In this document: piece after piece, positions 28,178-35,765 of the stretch | How the letters are laid out: each line of letters starts with the position of its first letter | Numbering within the stretch: position 1 is the stretch's first letter | Assembly (NCBI RefSeq): GCF_000620765.1 | Contig: NZ_JIAK01000004.1 | Coordinates: 62,001-126,000, forward strand | Length of the DNA: 64,000 nt | Source: Desulfovermiculus halophilus DSM 18834 | GTDB taxonomy: Bacteria; Desulfobacterota; Desulfovibrionia; Desulfovibrionales; Desulfothermaceae | Direction: 5' to 3' | Notes under the pieces: model-generated | Told to the model about the DNA's origin: nothing | The model's input: the letters and a program-made list of their open reading frames with translations, nothing else | Databases searched by the model: none | Made by a program: the position numbers and the translations under genes

Positions 28178-29011
28178 TCAGCGCTGGCACTCGCACTTGT
28201 ATTTGTCCATGGCCTGCTTCTCGAACTGGGTGTAGGCCTGCAGCCGGGTGGCCAGCTCGTTAAAGTCCACCTGATGCCCGTCGAACTCCGGTCCGTCCAC
28301 ACAGGCGAACCTGGTCTGATCCCCGACCGTTACCCGGCAGCATCCGCACATGCCGGTTCCATCCACCATGATGGAGTTCAAGCTGACCAGGGTCTTGACC
28401 TTGTACTGCTCAGTCATCTTGCAGACGAACTTCATCATGGGCACCGGGCCTATGCCCACCACCAGTCCAACATCCATGCTGTCCAGCATCTCTTTGAGCT
28501 TGTCGGTCACAAAGCCGTGATGGCCGTATGAGCCGTCGTCGGTGCACACGTGCAGGTCATGGGAGGCTGCTTTCATTTTGTCTTCCAGGATGAGCAGATC
28601 CTTGGTCCGGGACCCGATGATAGAGATAACGTGATTGCCGGCCTGCTTCAATGCCTTGGTTATGGGATGCATGACCGCCACCCCGGTTCCGCCGCCGACG
28701 CAGACAACGGTGCCCACATTTTCGATCTTGGTCGGCTTGCCCAACGGTCCGATGATGTCCAAAAAGCGTTCCCCGACCTTCATGTCCGCAAACAGGGCGG
28801 TCGACTTGCCCACTACTTGATAGATAATGGTCACCGTCCCCCGCTCCGGGTTCGTATCCGCCATGGTCAGAGGGATCCGCTCTCCAGTCTCGTTGGCCCG
28901 GAGGATGACAAACTGGCCCGGCAGGGCCTTGGCCGCGATCTGGGGCGCACTGAGCTCGTTGAGAACCACCGACCCTTGCGCCATCTCAGTCCGTTTCAAA
29001 ATCTCGAACAT
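28178..29011 (-). CDS. nfnA: FAD/NAD(H)-binding subunit of NfnAB, small subunit
   Basis: A 277-residue ferredoxin-NADP reductase-like protein. Landmarks are IPLTMADTNPERGTVTIIYQ (FAD), VVCVGGGTGVAVMHPITKAL (NAD) and a C-terminal [2Fe-2S] site with MCGCCRVTV and RFACVDGPEFDGH. With NfnB it couples NADH and reduced ferredoxin oxidation to NADP+ reduction, balancing the NADPH pool in anaerobes. The same family includes sulfide dehydrogenase SudB and dihydroorotate dehydrogenase electron-transfer subunits, but the neighbour decides for Nfn. The ATG at 29011 was chosen because it gives the standard MFEILKRTEMAQG start. Confidence 0.9.
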   Translation of the reverse strand: MFEILKRTEMAQGSVVLNELSAPQIAAKALPGQFVILRANETGERIPLTMADTNPERGTVTIIYQVVGKSTALFADMKVGERFLDIIGPLGKPTKIENVGTVVCVGGGTGVAVMHPITKALKQAGNHVISIIGSRTKDLLILEDKMKAASHDLHVCTDDGSYGHHGFVTDKLKEMLDSMDVGLVVGIGPVPMMKFVCKMTEQYKVKTLVSLNSIMVDGTGMCGCCRVTVGDQTRFACVDGPEFDGHQVDFNELATRLQAYTQFEKQAMDKYKCECQR

Positions 29012-29130
29012 AACAACCTCCGTCACGTGTTTTTTTCCGGCTCACAGGCCGCATGCGGGACATGGGCCCGCATCGTCGAAATCCTACTTGTATTCATGAT
29101 ATCCTGGTAGGCCAAAACAGGCCAGGTGTC

Positions 29131-29162
29131 AAAAAAAAAAAAAGACCTCCCGATTTAGGAGG
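29131..29162 (-). terminator. Rho-independent terminator after the M23 peptidase gene
   Basis: On the minus strand a short CCTCC / GGAGG stem with a 7-base loop is followed by a run of 13 T (29131-29143). It lies ~128 bases after the stop at 29290. The stem is short but the T tract is very strong. Confidence 0.7.
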
Positions 29163-29289
29163 CTATCAGTCCCGGCCACCCCACTTGCCGGCCGGCAACC
29201 ACGCGTGCCGATGGGCCCTGGGGGGCAAACGCCGGATCCGGGTGCCCGGAGCGCATCCACCGCGCCCCGGGCGAGGGACACAAAGTACT

Positions 29290-30636
29290 CTACTTCTGGC
29301 CCTCGCCGGCCAGGTCCCGGACCAGGTTCAGCTTGGAGAATATATTGTTCGCAAGCCAGCTCGCGTCCCACCACTCCACAGGATTGACCGGCACTCCTGA
29401 GATGACCATGCCGAAATGCAAATGATCCCCCCCTGCCAGACCTGTAGAGCCGGTCCGGCCGATGATCTGCCCCTTTGTCACCCTGTCGCCCTGCTGGACA
29501 TGGATCTGGGAAAGGTGAGCGTACAGGCTCTGCAGACCCAGTCCGTGGTCGATGATGACCACCTGGCCGTAAATCCCCAGCCAGTCCGCATAGACCACAT
29601 GCCCGGAATTGGCCGCTGGGACCTGTGCCCGGGCAACCGAGGCCAGATCGATCCCCAGATGGGTTTGTTCATCCACGACCTCGCCCCTGTAGACATACAT
29701 CCGGTGGGTTCCGAAATTGGCCTCCCTGGAGGCATTGGGCTGGCGCAGGAATCGTCCGGACCACAACGGACTCGATGCGGTCTTCCGCCCGATCTCCTGC
29801 AGCTGTCTTCTGTTGTCCGCCCGCATTTCCTGGTTGACCTTGAGAAACACATCCAGCAGCGATTCTTGGCTGGGAAATGCGTCCTGAAAGTTGACAATCA
29901 CGTTTTGCAGAAAACGGTCCGTTACCGGCAGGCGGGACTGATCAAAACCGGCCGGGTTCACGTAGTGATGAAATCCGGCTTCCTGAACATTTCCGGCCCT
30001 GTCCGTGGCCGTGGCCAGCAGCTGCCCCTGATCCGGGGAAAGACTGAAAGGAAAGGAAAAGAAGCACAGATAGAGGTCGCCGGACTGGGCATACGCGGGA
30101 AAGAAGAAATCCTGGATCTGCACCCCGGCCCGCTGCACCGGCTCGGACACCCGAAAGGCCACGGCCCCTGATCCACCTTGACGCAGATTGTGCCGAAAGC
30201 TCTCCAGCACGATACGGGGGGGTTTGGAGTCCAGCTCATAGGCGGCTGAGTGCTGGAGAAGATTCCCTTTCAGCCAATTCCGCCAGGACCGGTCCCTGGC
30301 CTGGACCTCGATCCGAACCTGACCGTCGTCGAATCCGGCCTGGGAAAGGGAGACCTTTCGGGTCCACTCCCGGACCGGCTCCTGAAACTCCTGGTGAGCC
30401 AGGACCTGCACATTGCCGTTTTGCACAGCCTGAACCCGCACCCACCGCAGCCCTGACTTGGCATCTATGACCTGGACTTTCATCTTGGTCCCCGGTGAAA
30501 TGCTCTCCTGCTCCGGCAGCCCACGAGCACTTGGGATTTCCCCTTCTGCGTGCCACACATATGTCCCCGCTCCTGCGAGCACAGCCACCACGATCAAGAA
30601 GGCCAAATACTTTCGTATGCTTTTTTTTCTGCTCAT
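29290..30636 (-). CDS. Membrane-anchored M23 (LytM) family peptidase
   Basis: A 448-residue protein with an N-terminal membrane anchor (~residues 9-28, YLAFLIVVAVLAGAGTYV) and a beta-rich middle part (~50-260) that I cannot name. The C-terminal LytM domain (~320-420) has zinc ligands in THLGIDLAS (H-x3-D) and GDHLHFGM (H-x-H), plus VVIIDHGLGLQSLYAHLS and GDRVTKGQIIGRTGSTG. All the catalytic residues are present, so it is likely an active cell-wall endopeptidase facing the periplasm rather than an EnvC-type activator. It has no obvious partner genes. Confidence 0.9.
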   Translation of the reverse strand: MSRKKSIRKYLAFLIVVAVLAGAGTYVWHAEGEIPSARGLPEQESISPGTKMKVQVIDAKSGLRWVRVQAVQNGNVQVLAHQEFQEPVREWTRKVSLSQAGFDDGQVRIEVQARDRSWRNWLKGNLLQHSAAYELDSKPPRIVLESFRHNLRQGGSGAVAFRVSEPVQRAGVQIQDFFFPAYAQSGDLYLCFFSFPFSLSPDQGQLLATATDRAGNVQEAGFHHYVNPAGFDQSRLPVTDRFLQNVIVNFQDAFPSQESLLDVFLKVNQEMRADNRRQLQEIGRKTASSPLWSGRFLRQPNASREANFGTHRMYVYRGEVVDEQTHLGIDLASVARAQVPAANSGHVVYADWLGIYGQVVIIDHGLGLQSLYAHLSQIHVQQGDRVTKGQIIGRTGSTGLAGGDHLHFGMVISGVPVNPVEWWDASWLANNIFSKLNLVRDLAGEGQK

Positions 30637-30848
30637 GCGCTGCTCCTCATTTCACAGGCTCCGGCCTGAAACGCTTGGGGCATGGGAAGTCAGGGCTCCG
30701 AAGGGAGAATGCATACCAGGGATACCTTTCAGGCGACACCAATCCGTTTATGCCGACAGACTGGACCAGCCGAAGCCATGCCCCGGCTCACCCCTGCCGG
30801 TCTATGTCCGTAATCACGCCTGGAAAGGTGCGCCCTCGATGCAAAAGG
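30637..30848. other. Non-coding gap upstream of the M23 gene
   Basis: Part of a 426-base gap (30637-31062). I see no gene or clear promoter. The right half is occupied by dispersed repeat copy A. A minus-strand frame that runs out of the repeat into this region is not supported as a gene. Confidence 0.4.
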
Positions 30849-31022
30849 CTGAGGATCACTGGCGCGAAGAAAGAGCGTCCAGTGCATCCGATTGTTGTGA
30901 TTTTCTTCCTTCGGGTTCGTAATCGCTATCGGGATCGAACCCATAAGCTGAGGGTTCCTCCTGCACCGAATGACATATTCTTTCCATTTCGATAGCGATC
31001 CCGATTTCGATTGGGATTATCC
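30849..31022 (+). repeat. Long dispersed repeat, copy A
   Basis: A 174-base element that recurs inverted at 62584-62770 with ~85-90% identity by eye. It begins CTGAGGATCACTGGCGCGAA, has a central GGGTTCGTAATCGCTATCGG, and ends in a degenerate run of 6-base units (GATAGC, GATCCC, GATTTC) and GGATTATCC-like bases. This copy has one GATCCC unit at the hexamer site, where copy B has three. Confidence 0.85.
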
Positions 31023-31062
31023 CCACCAAGGTGTTCTGGGATAAAAAAGCCGCGGGATGCCC

Positions 31063-31674
31063 TTAGGGCATGCCTTTAGTGAAAATGGTGGCTGTCAGCT
31101 TGGCTAAGCGGTGCACATGCTTCTTGTTCGCTTCTGAATTGCTGTCCGGCGCATTGCGGAAGGACATGATGATTCCGAGCAGAGAGGCAAAAAAAGCCCG
31201 GGAAAAAAGCCGGACGTTGTCCGGATCGCACCCCATGGCCTCCAGAACAGAGTCAAACTGCTCCAGGTAATGGATCTGGATGGCGGTGAACTTTTCTTTG
31301 GCTTCCTCGTCCACCTCCTCCTTGAGCAGGAAGTGGTTCAGCATCTGCAGGGTCGCTTCCTTTTCCATAAAGAAGTCCACGATCCCGGCAGCAATATCCT
31401 CAAGGGAGGTGCGCCCGGTTTCCAGCCGCTCCCGTTGCCGTTGGCTGCCCTCTGAGACCTCATGCCCCAGGATCTCGGCCAGAATATCGTCCCGGCTGGA
31501 AAAGTAGCGATAGATGGAGGCCGGAGAGATCCCGGCCTCAGTGGCGATATCCCGCATTCCAATCTCATGAAACGGCCTTTCGGCGAACAGACTCATGGCT
31601 GCATCCAGTATAAGGTCCCGCCTGTAGGCCCGTTCGCTTTCCTTAAGCTCCAAAAAGGTCGATCTCTTGCTCAT
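31063..31674 (-). CDS. TetR/AcrR family transcriptional regulator
   Basis: A 203-residue repressor with an N-terminal TetR helix-turn-helix (RRDLILDAAMSLFAERPFHEIGMRDIATE, cut here only as a span; AGISPASIYRYFSSRDDIL is the recognition helix region) and a helical ligand domain. The ligand is unknown. A plausible operator palindrome lies 140 bases upstream, in the gap shared with the divergent CGGC gene, so it may regulate itself, that gene or both. The stop lies within a short palindrome (ATGCCCTAAGGGCAT) followed by TTTTTT eight bases later, a weak terminator candidate. Confidence 0.92.
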   Translation of the reverse strand: MSKRSTFLELKESERAYRRDLILDAAMSLFAERPFHEIGMRDIATEAGISPASIYRYFSSRDDILAEILGHEVSEGSQRQRERLETGRTSLEDIAAGIVDFFMEKEATLQMLNHFLLKEEVDEEAKEKFTAIQIHYLEQFDSVLEAMGCDPDNVRLFSRAFFASLLGIIMSFRNAPDSNSEANKKHVHRLAKLTATIFTKGMP

Positions 31675-31813
31675 GTATCCAGATCCTCTTCCAGAATATC
31701 ATTGGAGTCCGCACCCGCCTATATCCGTACCCACAGGCGGACAAAGCCGTCCTGGCTTTCAGAGCTGAAACTCTATATTTTTGCCCCGTTTTGTCAATGT
31801 TTGATTTTTTCAG

Positions 31814-31826
31814 TAAACAGTGTTTA
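31814..31826. promoter_or_regulatory. Candidate TetR-family operator
   Basis: TAAAC-AGT-GTTTA is a perfect inverted repeat in the intergenic region next to a TetR-type gene, and it overlaps a possible plus-strand promoter (TTGATT, 17 bases, TTATAT). The link to this regulator is inferred. Confidence 0.45.
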
Positions 31827-31954
31827 TATAACCTGTATTTTTCCCTTTTCCTACAGCTTTCCCCTTCCTGTCCAATGGATTGTTCACCTCGGTACAGACA
31901 GAGTTCCGGAAACCATCCTGCAGAATCAGACTATAAGAGCAGGTTTTTCCAGTC

Positions 31955-31983
31955 TTGACAGGAAGTAACCCCACGGCCATTAT
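31955..31983 (+). promoter_or_regulatory. Candidate promoter of the CGGC-domain gene
   Basis: TTGACA, 17 bases, CATTAT. A strong AGGAGGAGG ribosome site follows at 32042-32050, before the ATG at 32057. Confidence 0.5.
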
Positions 31984-32056
31984 ACAATGGATGCTTCTAT
32001 GCCTCTGAGACAAACTTCAGCACCCAGGGTCTGCCCTGACCAGGAGGAGGACAGCT

Positions 32057-32440
32057 ATGACTGCTATTGGTTTATTCCGGTGCCGCACCAACGAAACCAA
32101 ATGCCCATTGACCAATTGCTTCCGCAGTCTCTTTTCTCGAAGCCAAGGGTTTTCCGGATATGAGCACACCGAACTGGCCGGCGTGTTCACTTTGCAGGAG
32201 GAGCTGGAAGCGAATCTGGACCTGGCCAGGATCCTGAAGTCCAAAGGGGCTGAGGCCATTCATGTGGCAACCTGTGCCTTTGCCCGCAAAGGTGAGGACA
32301 AAACCTGGCATCTGGGAGGCGGATTTGTAGACAACGTGGACGATCTCTGTGCAGCCATAGCCCAAGAAACCGGAATCCCATGCATCAAGGGATCTGCTCA
32401 CCTTCCGGAAGGATACACTCCCGATGTCTTTCGCCCGTAG
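32057..32440 (+). CDS. CGGC domain-containing (putative metal-binding) protein
   Basis: A 127-residue protein resembling the CGGC family, small proteins in anaerobes with conserved cysteines and histidines thought to bind metal. TAIGLFRCRTNETKCPLTNC at the N-terminus and LARILKSKGAEAIHVATCAF match the family. The name-giving CGGC stretch itself has degenerated here to GVFTLQEE, so one usual metal ligand set may be missing. Its start is set by an AGGAGGAGG. It faces the TetR-type gene and may be its target. Confidence 0.72.
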   Translation: MTAIGLFRCRTNETKCPLTNCFRSLFSRSQGFSGYEHTELAGVFTLQEELEANLDLARILKSKGAEAIHVATCAFARKGEDKTWHLGGGFVDNVDDLCAAIAQETGIPCIKGSAHLPEGYTPDVFRP

Positions 32441-32459
32441 CCTAGGGTTGTGTGCCGCT

Positions 32460-32933
32460 TCAAGGGCTCTTTTCCAGCAGCCGGCCCAGGATCAGGCCGA
32501 AAAAGACGTCTCCTTCCTGCCCTCCCTGGTAACGCCATCCCAGATGAGCCCGGCACTGCCTGCACAGGCCTATCTGCCAGGCGTACCCCTGGAACCAGGT
32601 AAACTCCAAGCTGCTCCGGCCCTGGGCAACGCAGCCCGGGGCTGCTCGAAAACATCCCAGCTCAAACACAATGCCGGCCGGGTTGAAAACAACATGGGCA
32701 TGCTTGCCGGAAACGCTGATCCGTTCCCCCTTCCAGGTCACCACCTGCCCGCACAGAACACATACCAAGGCATTGCCCCGGTCCTCCCCCGCCAAGGTCT
32801 CCTTTTGGGCTGCTTCACTCAGCTCCCGGGAACCGTCGGACCGAAAAAAGGCATAGCTGCCTGGAATCACCGGCTGCATGTCCCGGGACAAAGCCTGCTC
32901 CCCGGATCCTGATCGGTCCTCACTCATCTTCAT
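32460..32933 (-). CDS. Cereblon-like CULT domain protein
   Basis: A 157-residue protein built almost entirely of a CULT domain (~residues 55-152), the thalidomide-binding fold of eukaryotic cereblon. The zinc site is formed by C58-x2-C61 and C124-x2-C127. The ligand cage has W113, W119 and W133, whose spacing of 6 and 14 equals that of human cereblon W380/W386/W400 and of the bacterial homologue MsCI4. A GKHAHVVFNPAG loop and SSLEFTWFQGYAW are family marks. The ~50 N-terminal residues look disordered. The start overlaps the end of the upstream small gene by 14 bases. The natural ligand of bacterial CULT proteins is unknown. Confidence 0.9.
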   Translation of the reverse strand: MKMSEDRSGSGEQALSRDMQPVIPGSYAFFRSDGSRELSEAAQKETLAGEDRGNALVCVLCGQVVTWKGERISVSGKHAHVVFNPAGIVFELGCFRAAPGCVAQGRSSLEFTWFQGYAWQIGLCRQCRAHLGWRYQGGQEGDVFFGLILGRLLEKSP

Positions 32934-33294
32934 GCTCTGGGAAATACATCTCCTGAACTTCTATCCCGGCCTCCCGCAGCCGCTGATAGTCCATCTTCAG
33001 CCGGGCATTGGCTACCTGCCTGTCCACATGCAGGTCAGTCGGGTCCTTGGTCAGGTAGCTCAAGGAATAGACCTTGGAGACGGTATATCTCTGATTCTCC
33101 ATGCAGCACAGAAAGTCGGCTATAAACAAGTACCCGTCGATCCGTCCTTCCTGCCCCGCACACTGTCCGGCCTGACCCAGAATCTTCTCCCGCCGCAGCT
33201 GGGTTTCCACCTCAATTTTCTTCCCCTTCCTGGATTCCAGGATAAAGTCCTCCAGCCTGTTCAGCCGGGTGCTCCGGGAGATATTGAGTCCCAT
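32920..33294 (-). CDS. Small protein between the R3H ATPase and CULT genes, unknown function
   Basis: A 124-residue protein, mixed alpha/beta in look, with no family I recognise. It has a basic N-terminus (ISRSTRLNRLEDFILESRKG), a central GYLFIADFLCCMENQRYTVS and an acidic C-terminus (EMYFPEHEDE). The ATG at 33294 is preferred because AGGAGTCAGGAA precedes it; an upstream ATG at 33336 would run into the ATPase gene. It lies 35 bases after the ATPase gene and overlaps the CULT gene, so all three are probably one operon. Confidence 0.75.
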   Translation of the reverse strand: MGLNISRSTRLNRLEDFILESRKGKKIEVETQLRREKILGQAGQCAGQEGRIDGYLFIADFLCCMENQRYTVSKVYSLSYLTKDPTDLHVDRQVANARLKMDYQRLREAGIEVQEMYFPEHEDE

Positions 33295-33329
33295 TTCCTG
33301 ACTCCTGTTCCGGCAATCCGCCTCGGAAT

Positions 33330-34877
33330 TCACCACGGGAGAACGACCACCCGCCGGCTGGGCTCCTGTCCCGTGCTCTCGCTCTGCAACCCATAACGCT
33401 TGACCAGCTGATGCTGCATGGCCCGCACTGCAGCGTTCTGACTCCCCAGCTCTGAGGCCCGGCCCGTGTTCATCACCTGATGGATTGCCTCTTCAGCTTC
33501 CAGCATGGCTTCCTGTTCCGACCCGCCCTCCAGGCGGCCGAAGAGCGAACTCAAGACCTGTTCAATCTGAGGGATGGTATTGCTCTTGACCACATGCAGG
33601 GGGACCCCGCCGGACTGCAGATCCCGCAGCCGCTTGGGCTGTCTGCGCTGGTGGCTTTTGTGAGACAGGATCAGGTCCGCATCCTGCACATCCTTGACGA
33701 TCCGGGCCGGAATCTTCAGTTTGCGCAAGGCCTTTTCCAGGCGGTCTCTATTCACCCCATAGGTGAAGATGCGCGTCTCCCGATGTGCGGGCAGATCCTG
33801 GGACGAGGACCGGGATTCCCTATTCCCGGGACTCTCTTGCCTGCCCCCAGCAACCTGCTCCTTGTGGATCTCAACCGCACCCTGGGCAGTCCGTTTCCGG
33901 ACTTCCGGCTCCAAAGGCATGCCGTGCAGGAAATCGTCCACCACCGCCCCCACGTCCCGGTAAACGGCAAACTGCTCCCGGTCCTGAATCTCGACCAGGA
34001 CATGGAAGGTCGGCGGTCCCTTGCGTTCCAAAACGGTCTTTTGGGTCCGCCGGCGTTTGGCTTCTTCATCTGACAGGGTCACGGCCTGGATCCCCCCCAC
34101 CAGATCCGAGAGGGTCGGATTCTGGAGCAGGTTGTCCAGGCTTCTGCCGTGGGCGGTTGCAACCAGCTGCACCCCGCGCTCGGCAATGGTCCGGGCCGCC
34201 TCGGCCTCGGCCTGGGTGCCTATTTCGTCGATGACCACAACCTCCGGCATGTGGTTCTCCACCGCCTCGATCATCACCGCGTGCTGCCGGTCCGGAGACG
34301 GGACCTGCATCCGCCTGGCCCGGCCCACTCCAGGATGGGGGATGTCACCGTCCCCTCCGATCTCGTTTGAGGTATCCACCACAATCACCCGCTTGCCCAG
34401 GTCGTCAGCCAACACCCTGGCCGCTTCGCGCAAAAGAGTGGTCTTGCCCACCCCGGGGCGGCCCAGGAGAAGAAGCGACGTGCCGGACTCGATCACATCC
34501 TGGACAATGTCCACAGTGCCGAAAACGGCCCGGCCGATGCGGCAGGTCAGGCCCACAATATCCCCGGTCCGGTTGCGGATGGCCGATATGCGGTGCAGGG
34601 TCCGCTCTATCCCGGCCCGGTTGTCGGTGGTAAACCTCCCGATCTTCCCGGTCACCTCCCCCAGGTCCCTGCGCTCTACCGGCGGCAGGTCGAGATCCTG
34701 GAATCCGGTGTTGGTCCGTATTTCCGGCCTGCGGCCCAGATCCAGGACAATCTCGACCAGGTCGGTGGCCGCGCAGTGTTCCAGGATCGCCTCCTGGACT
34801 CCAGAAGGCAGGACCTGCAGCAGGAGCTGGACGTCGTCATGGGTCTGCAGGCCTCTGGCTGGCACATTCCTGTTCAT
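33330..34877 (-). CDS. Ycf45-like AAA ATPase with R3H nucleic-acid-binding domain
   Basis: A 515-residue protein of the Ycf45/SpoIIIAA-like group. The Walker A is LLLLGRPGVGKTTLLREAA (~residues 135-153) and the Walker B is EVVVIDEIGTQAEAEAART (~215). A variable linker (~345-375) leads to a C-terminal region with an R3H domain (R-x3-H in AVRAMQHQLVKRYG, ~485-498). R3H domains bind single-stranded nucleic acid, so an ATP-driven role on RNA or DNA is likely, but the substrate is unknown. Homologues occur in cyanobacteria, plastids and sulfate reducers. It is the first gene of a set with the small protein and the CULT gene. Confidence 0.87.
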   Translation of the reverse strand: MNRNVPARGLQTHDDVQLLLQVLPSGVQEAILEHCAATDLVEIVLDLGRRPEIRTNTGFQDLDLPPVERRDLGEVTGKIGRFTTDNRAGIERTLHRISAIRNRTGDIVGLTCRIGRAVFGTVDIVQDVIESGTSLLLLGRPGVGKTTLLREAARVLADDLGKRVIVVDTSNEIGGDGDIPHPGVGRARRMQVPSPDRQHAVMIEAVENHMPEVVVIDEIGTQAEAEAARTIAERGVQLVATAHGRSLDNLLQNPTLSDLVGGIQAVTLSDEEAKRRRTQKTVLERKGPPTFHVLVEIQDREQFAVYRDVGAVVDDFLHGMPLEPEVRKRTAQGAVEIHKEQVAGGRQESPGNRESRSSSQDLPAHRETRIFTYGVNRDRLEKALRKLKIPARIVKDVQDADLILSHKSHQRRQPKRLRDLQSGGVPLHVVKSNTIPQIEQVLSSLFGRLEGGSEQEAMLEAEEAIHQVMNTGRASELGSQNAAVRAMQHQLVKRYGLQSESTGQEPSRRVVVLPW

Positions 34878-34980
34878 ACGCGCTTGAGTCCTTTGAGCTC
34901 ATGGAGTACATCTGTTCTGCATCCACTTTCACCTCTGATCTCCAGGGCGTCAAGAACCGGATTGCCCCTCTTCAGGAACC

Positions 34981-35013
34981 GGCTCTTGGACACTGGGAGT
35001 GGAACTTCACACC
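34981..35013 (+). repeat. Short dispersed intergenic repeat, copy 4
   Basis: Begins GGCTCTTGGACACTGGGAGT and continues GGAACTTCACA. It lies in the leader of the yqeY-like gene, ending 18 bases before the ATG. Confidence 0.7.
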
Positions 35014-35030
35014 TACGAAAAGGAGTCCCC

Positions 35031-35414
35031 ATGAGCCTGCAGCAGTCCATTCAGGATCGCCTGCGCACCAAGGGCATCAGCCCCAAGGAAAAGCATGCCC
35101 TGCGTATTGTGCTCGGAGAGATGCAGCGCCAGAAGAACAAGGTCCTCACTGACCAGGAAACAGTAAAGATCTTGAAAAAACTCGTTGCTTCAGAACGAGA
35201 GCTCAATGAACGGCAGGACGGGGACTACATCCGGATCCTGGAAGCCTACCTGCCCAGTGAGGCGACAGCAGATGAGATCGCGGACTGGATCAGGGCCCAC
35301 ATCGACTTTGGGCAGTACGGGAATAAGATGCAGGCCATGCGGGAGATCCTGGACCACTTCGGCCCCCGGACCGACGGCAATACCGTCAAGGCCGTGCTCA
35401 CCGAACGGTTCTAG
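35031..35414 (+). CDS. yqeY: GatB/YqeY domain-containing protein
   Basis: A 127-residue protein of the YqeY family, homologous to the C-terminal tRNA-binding tail of GatB. Typical segments are SLQQSIQDRLRTKGISPKEK, ALRIVLGEMQRQ and YLPSEATADEIADWI. MREILDHFGPRTDG matches the usual VMK-rich region only loosely. An AGGAG stands six bases before the ATG at 35031. The long upstream frame is antisense to the ATPase gene and is rejected. Its role may lie in tRNA-related quality control, but this is unproven. Confidence 0.88.
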   Translation: MSLQQSIQDRLRTKGISPKEKHALRIVLGEMQRQKNKVLTDQETVKILKKLVASERELNERQDGDYIRILEAYLPSEATADEIADWIRAHIDFGQYGNKMQAMREILDHFGPRTDGNTVKAVLTERF

Positions 35415-35508
35415 TCCAGTGCCCGGAGCGGGCCTTGGATGCGTCGGCCAAAATCGTGCCCACGGACCAATCCCCGGCACGACCATATCAAAGTGTCGCT
35501 GTACAAGT

Positions 35509-35727
35509 ATGAGCACAAAAGGTTCCAACACATCAGGCTATCGAAGAAAGTGGCGGAGGACGAGAGACCGGACCTGTCACTGCTGCGGGCAACAGGCCCT
35601 GTACTGCCGGGTATGCCGCACCTGTGGATGCTGCATCTGCCAGCAGTGCATGGAGGAGCTCAAATGGGGGCTGTGTACCCCGGTGTTCTGGCTCTGTCCG
35701 GACTGCGGGGAGCTGAACAGCCTTTAA
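35509..35727 (+). CDS. Small cysteine-rich, probable zinc-binding protein
   Basis: A 72-residue protein with 12 cysteines, arranged as several C-x2-C pairs: CHCCGQQ, CRVCRTCGCCICQQCMEE and LCPDCGE near the end. This pattern suggests two or three zinc sites and resembles zinc-ribbon proteins, but I do not recognise the family. The ribosome site before the ATG at 35509 is weak, and the frame is open further upstream (overlapping yqeY), so the start is uncertain. It follows yqeY by 94 bases on the same strand. Confidence 0.55.
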   Translation: MSTKGSNTSGYRRKWRRTRDRTCHCCGQQALYCRVCRTCGCCICQQCMEELKWGLCTPVFWLCPDCGELNSL

Positions 35728-35765
35728 GCCGCAGGCAGGGCCCCCCGGACCCAGAGCACGCCCTG

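Larger units (their letters stand above)
31675..32056. other. Divergent regulatory region between tetR-like gene and CGGC gene
   Basis: A 382-base AT-richer gap. It holds a TetR-type palindrome (31814-31826) and a plausible plus-strand promoter (31955-31983). A minus-strand TTGACA at 31792-31797 has a poorly spaced -10. No gene is seen. Confidence 0.5.

Noticed and set aside
30729-30944. A small protein encoded by the long repeat (reading NRMHWTLFLRASDPQ and the copy NKRMRWTLILRASDPQ)
   Set aside because: Between the two copies four of five codon differences in this stretch change the residue, so the open frame seems fortuitous.
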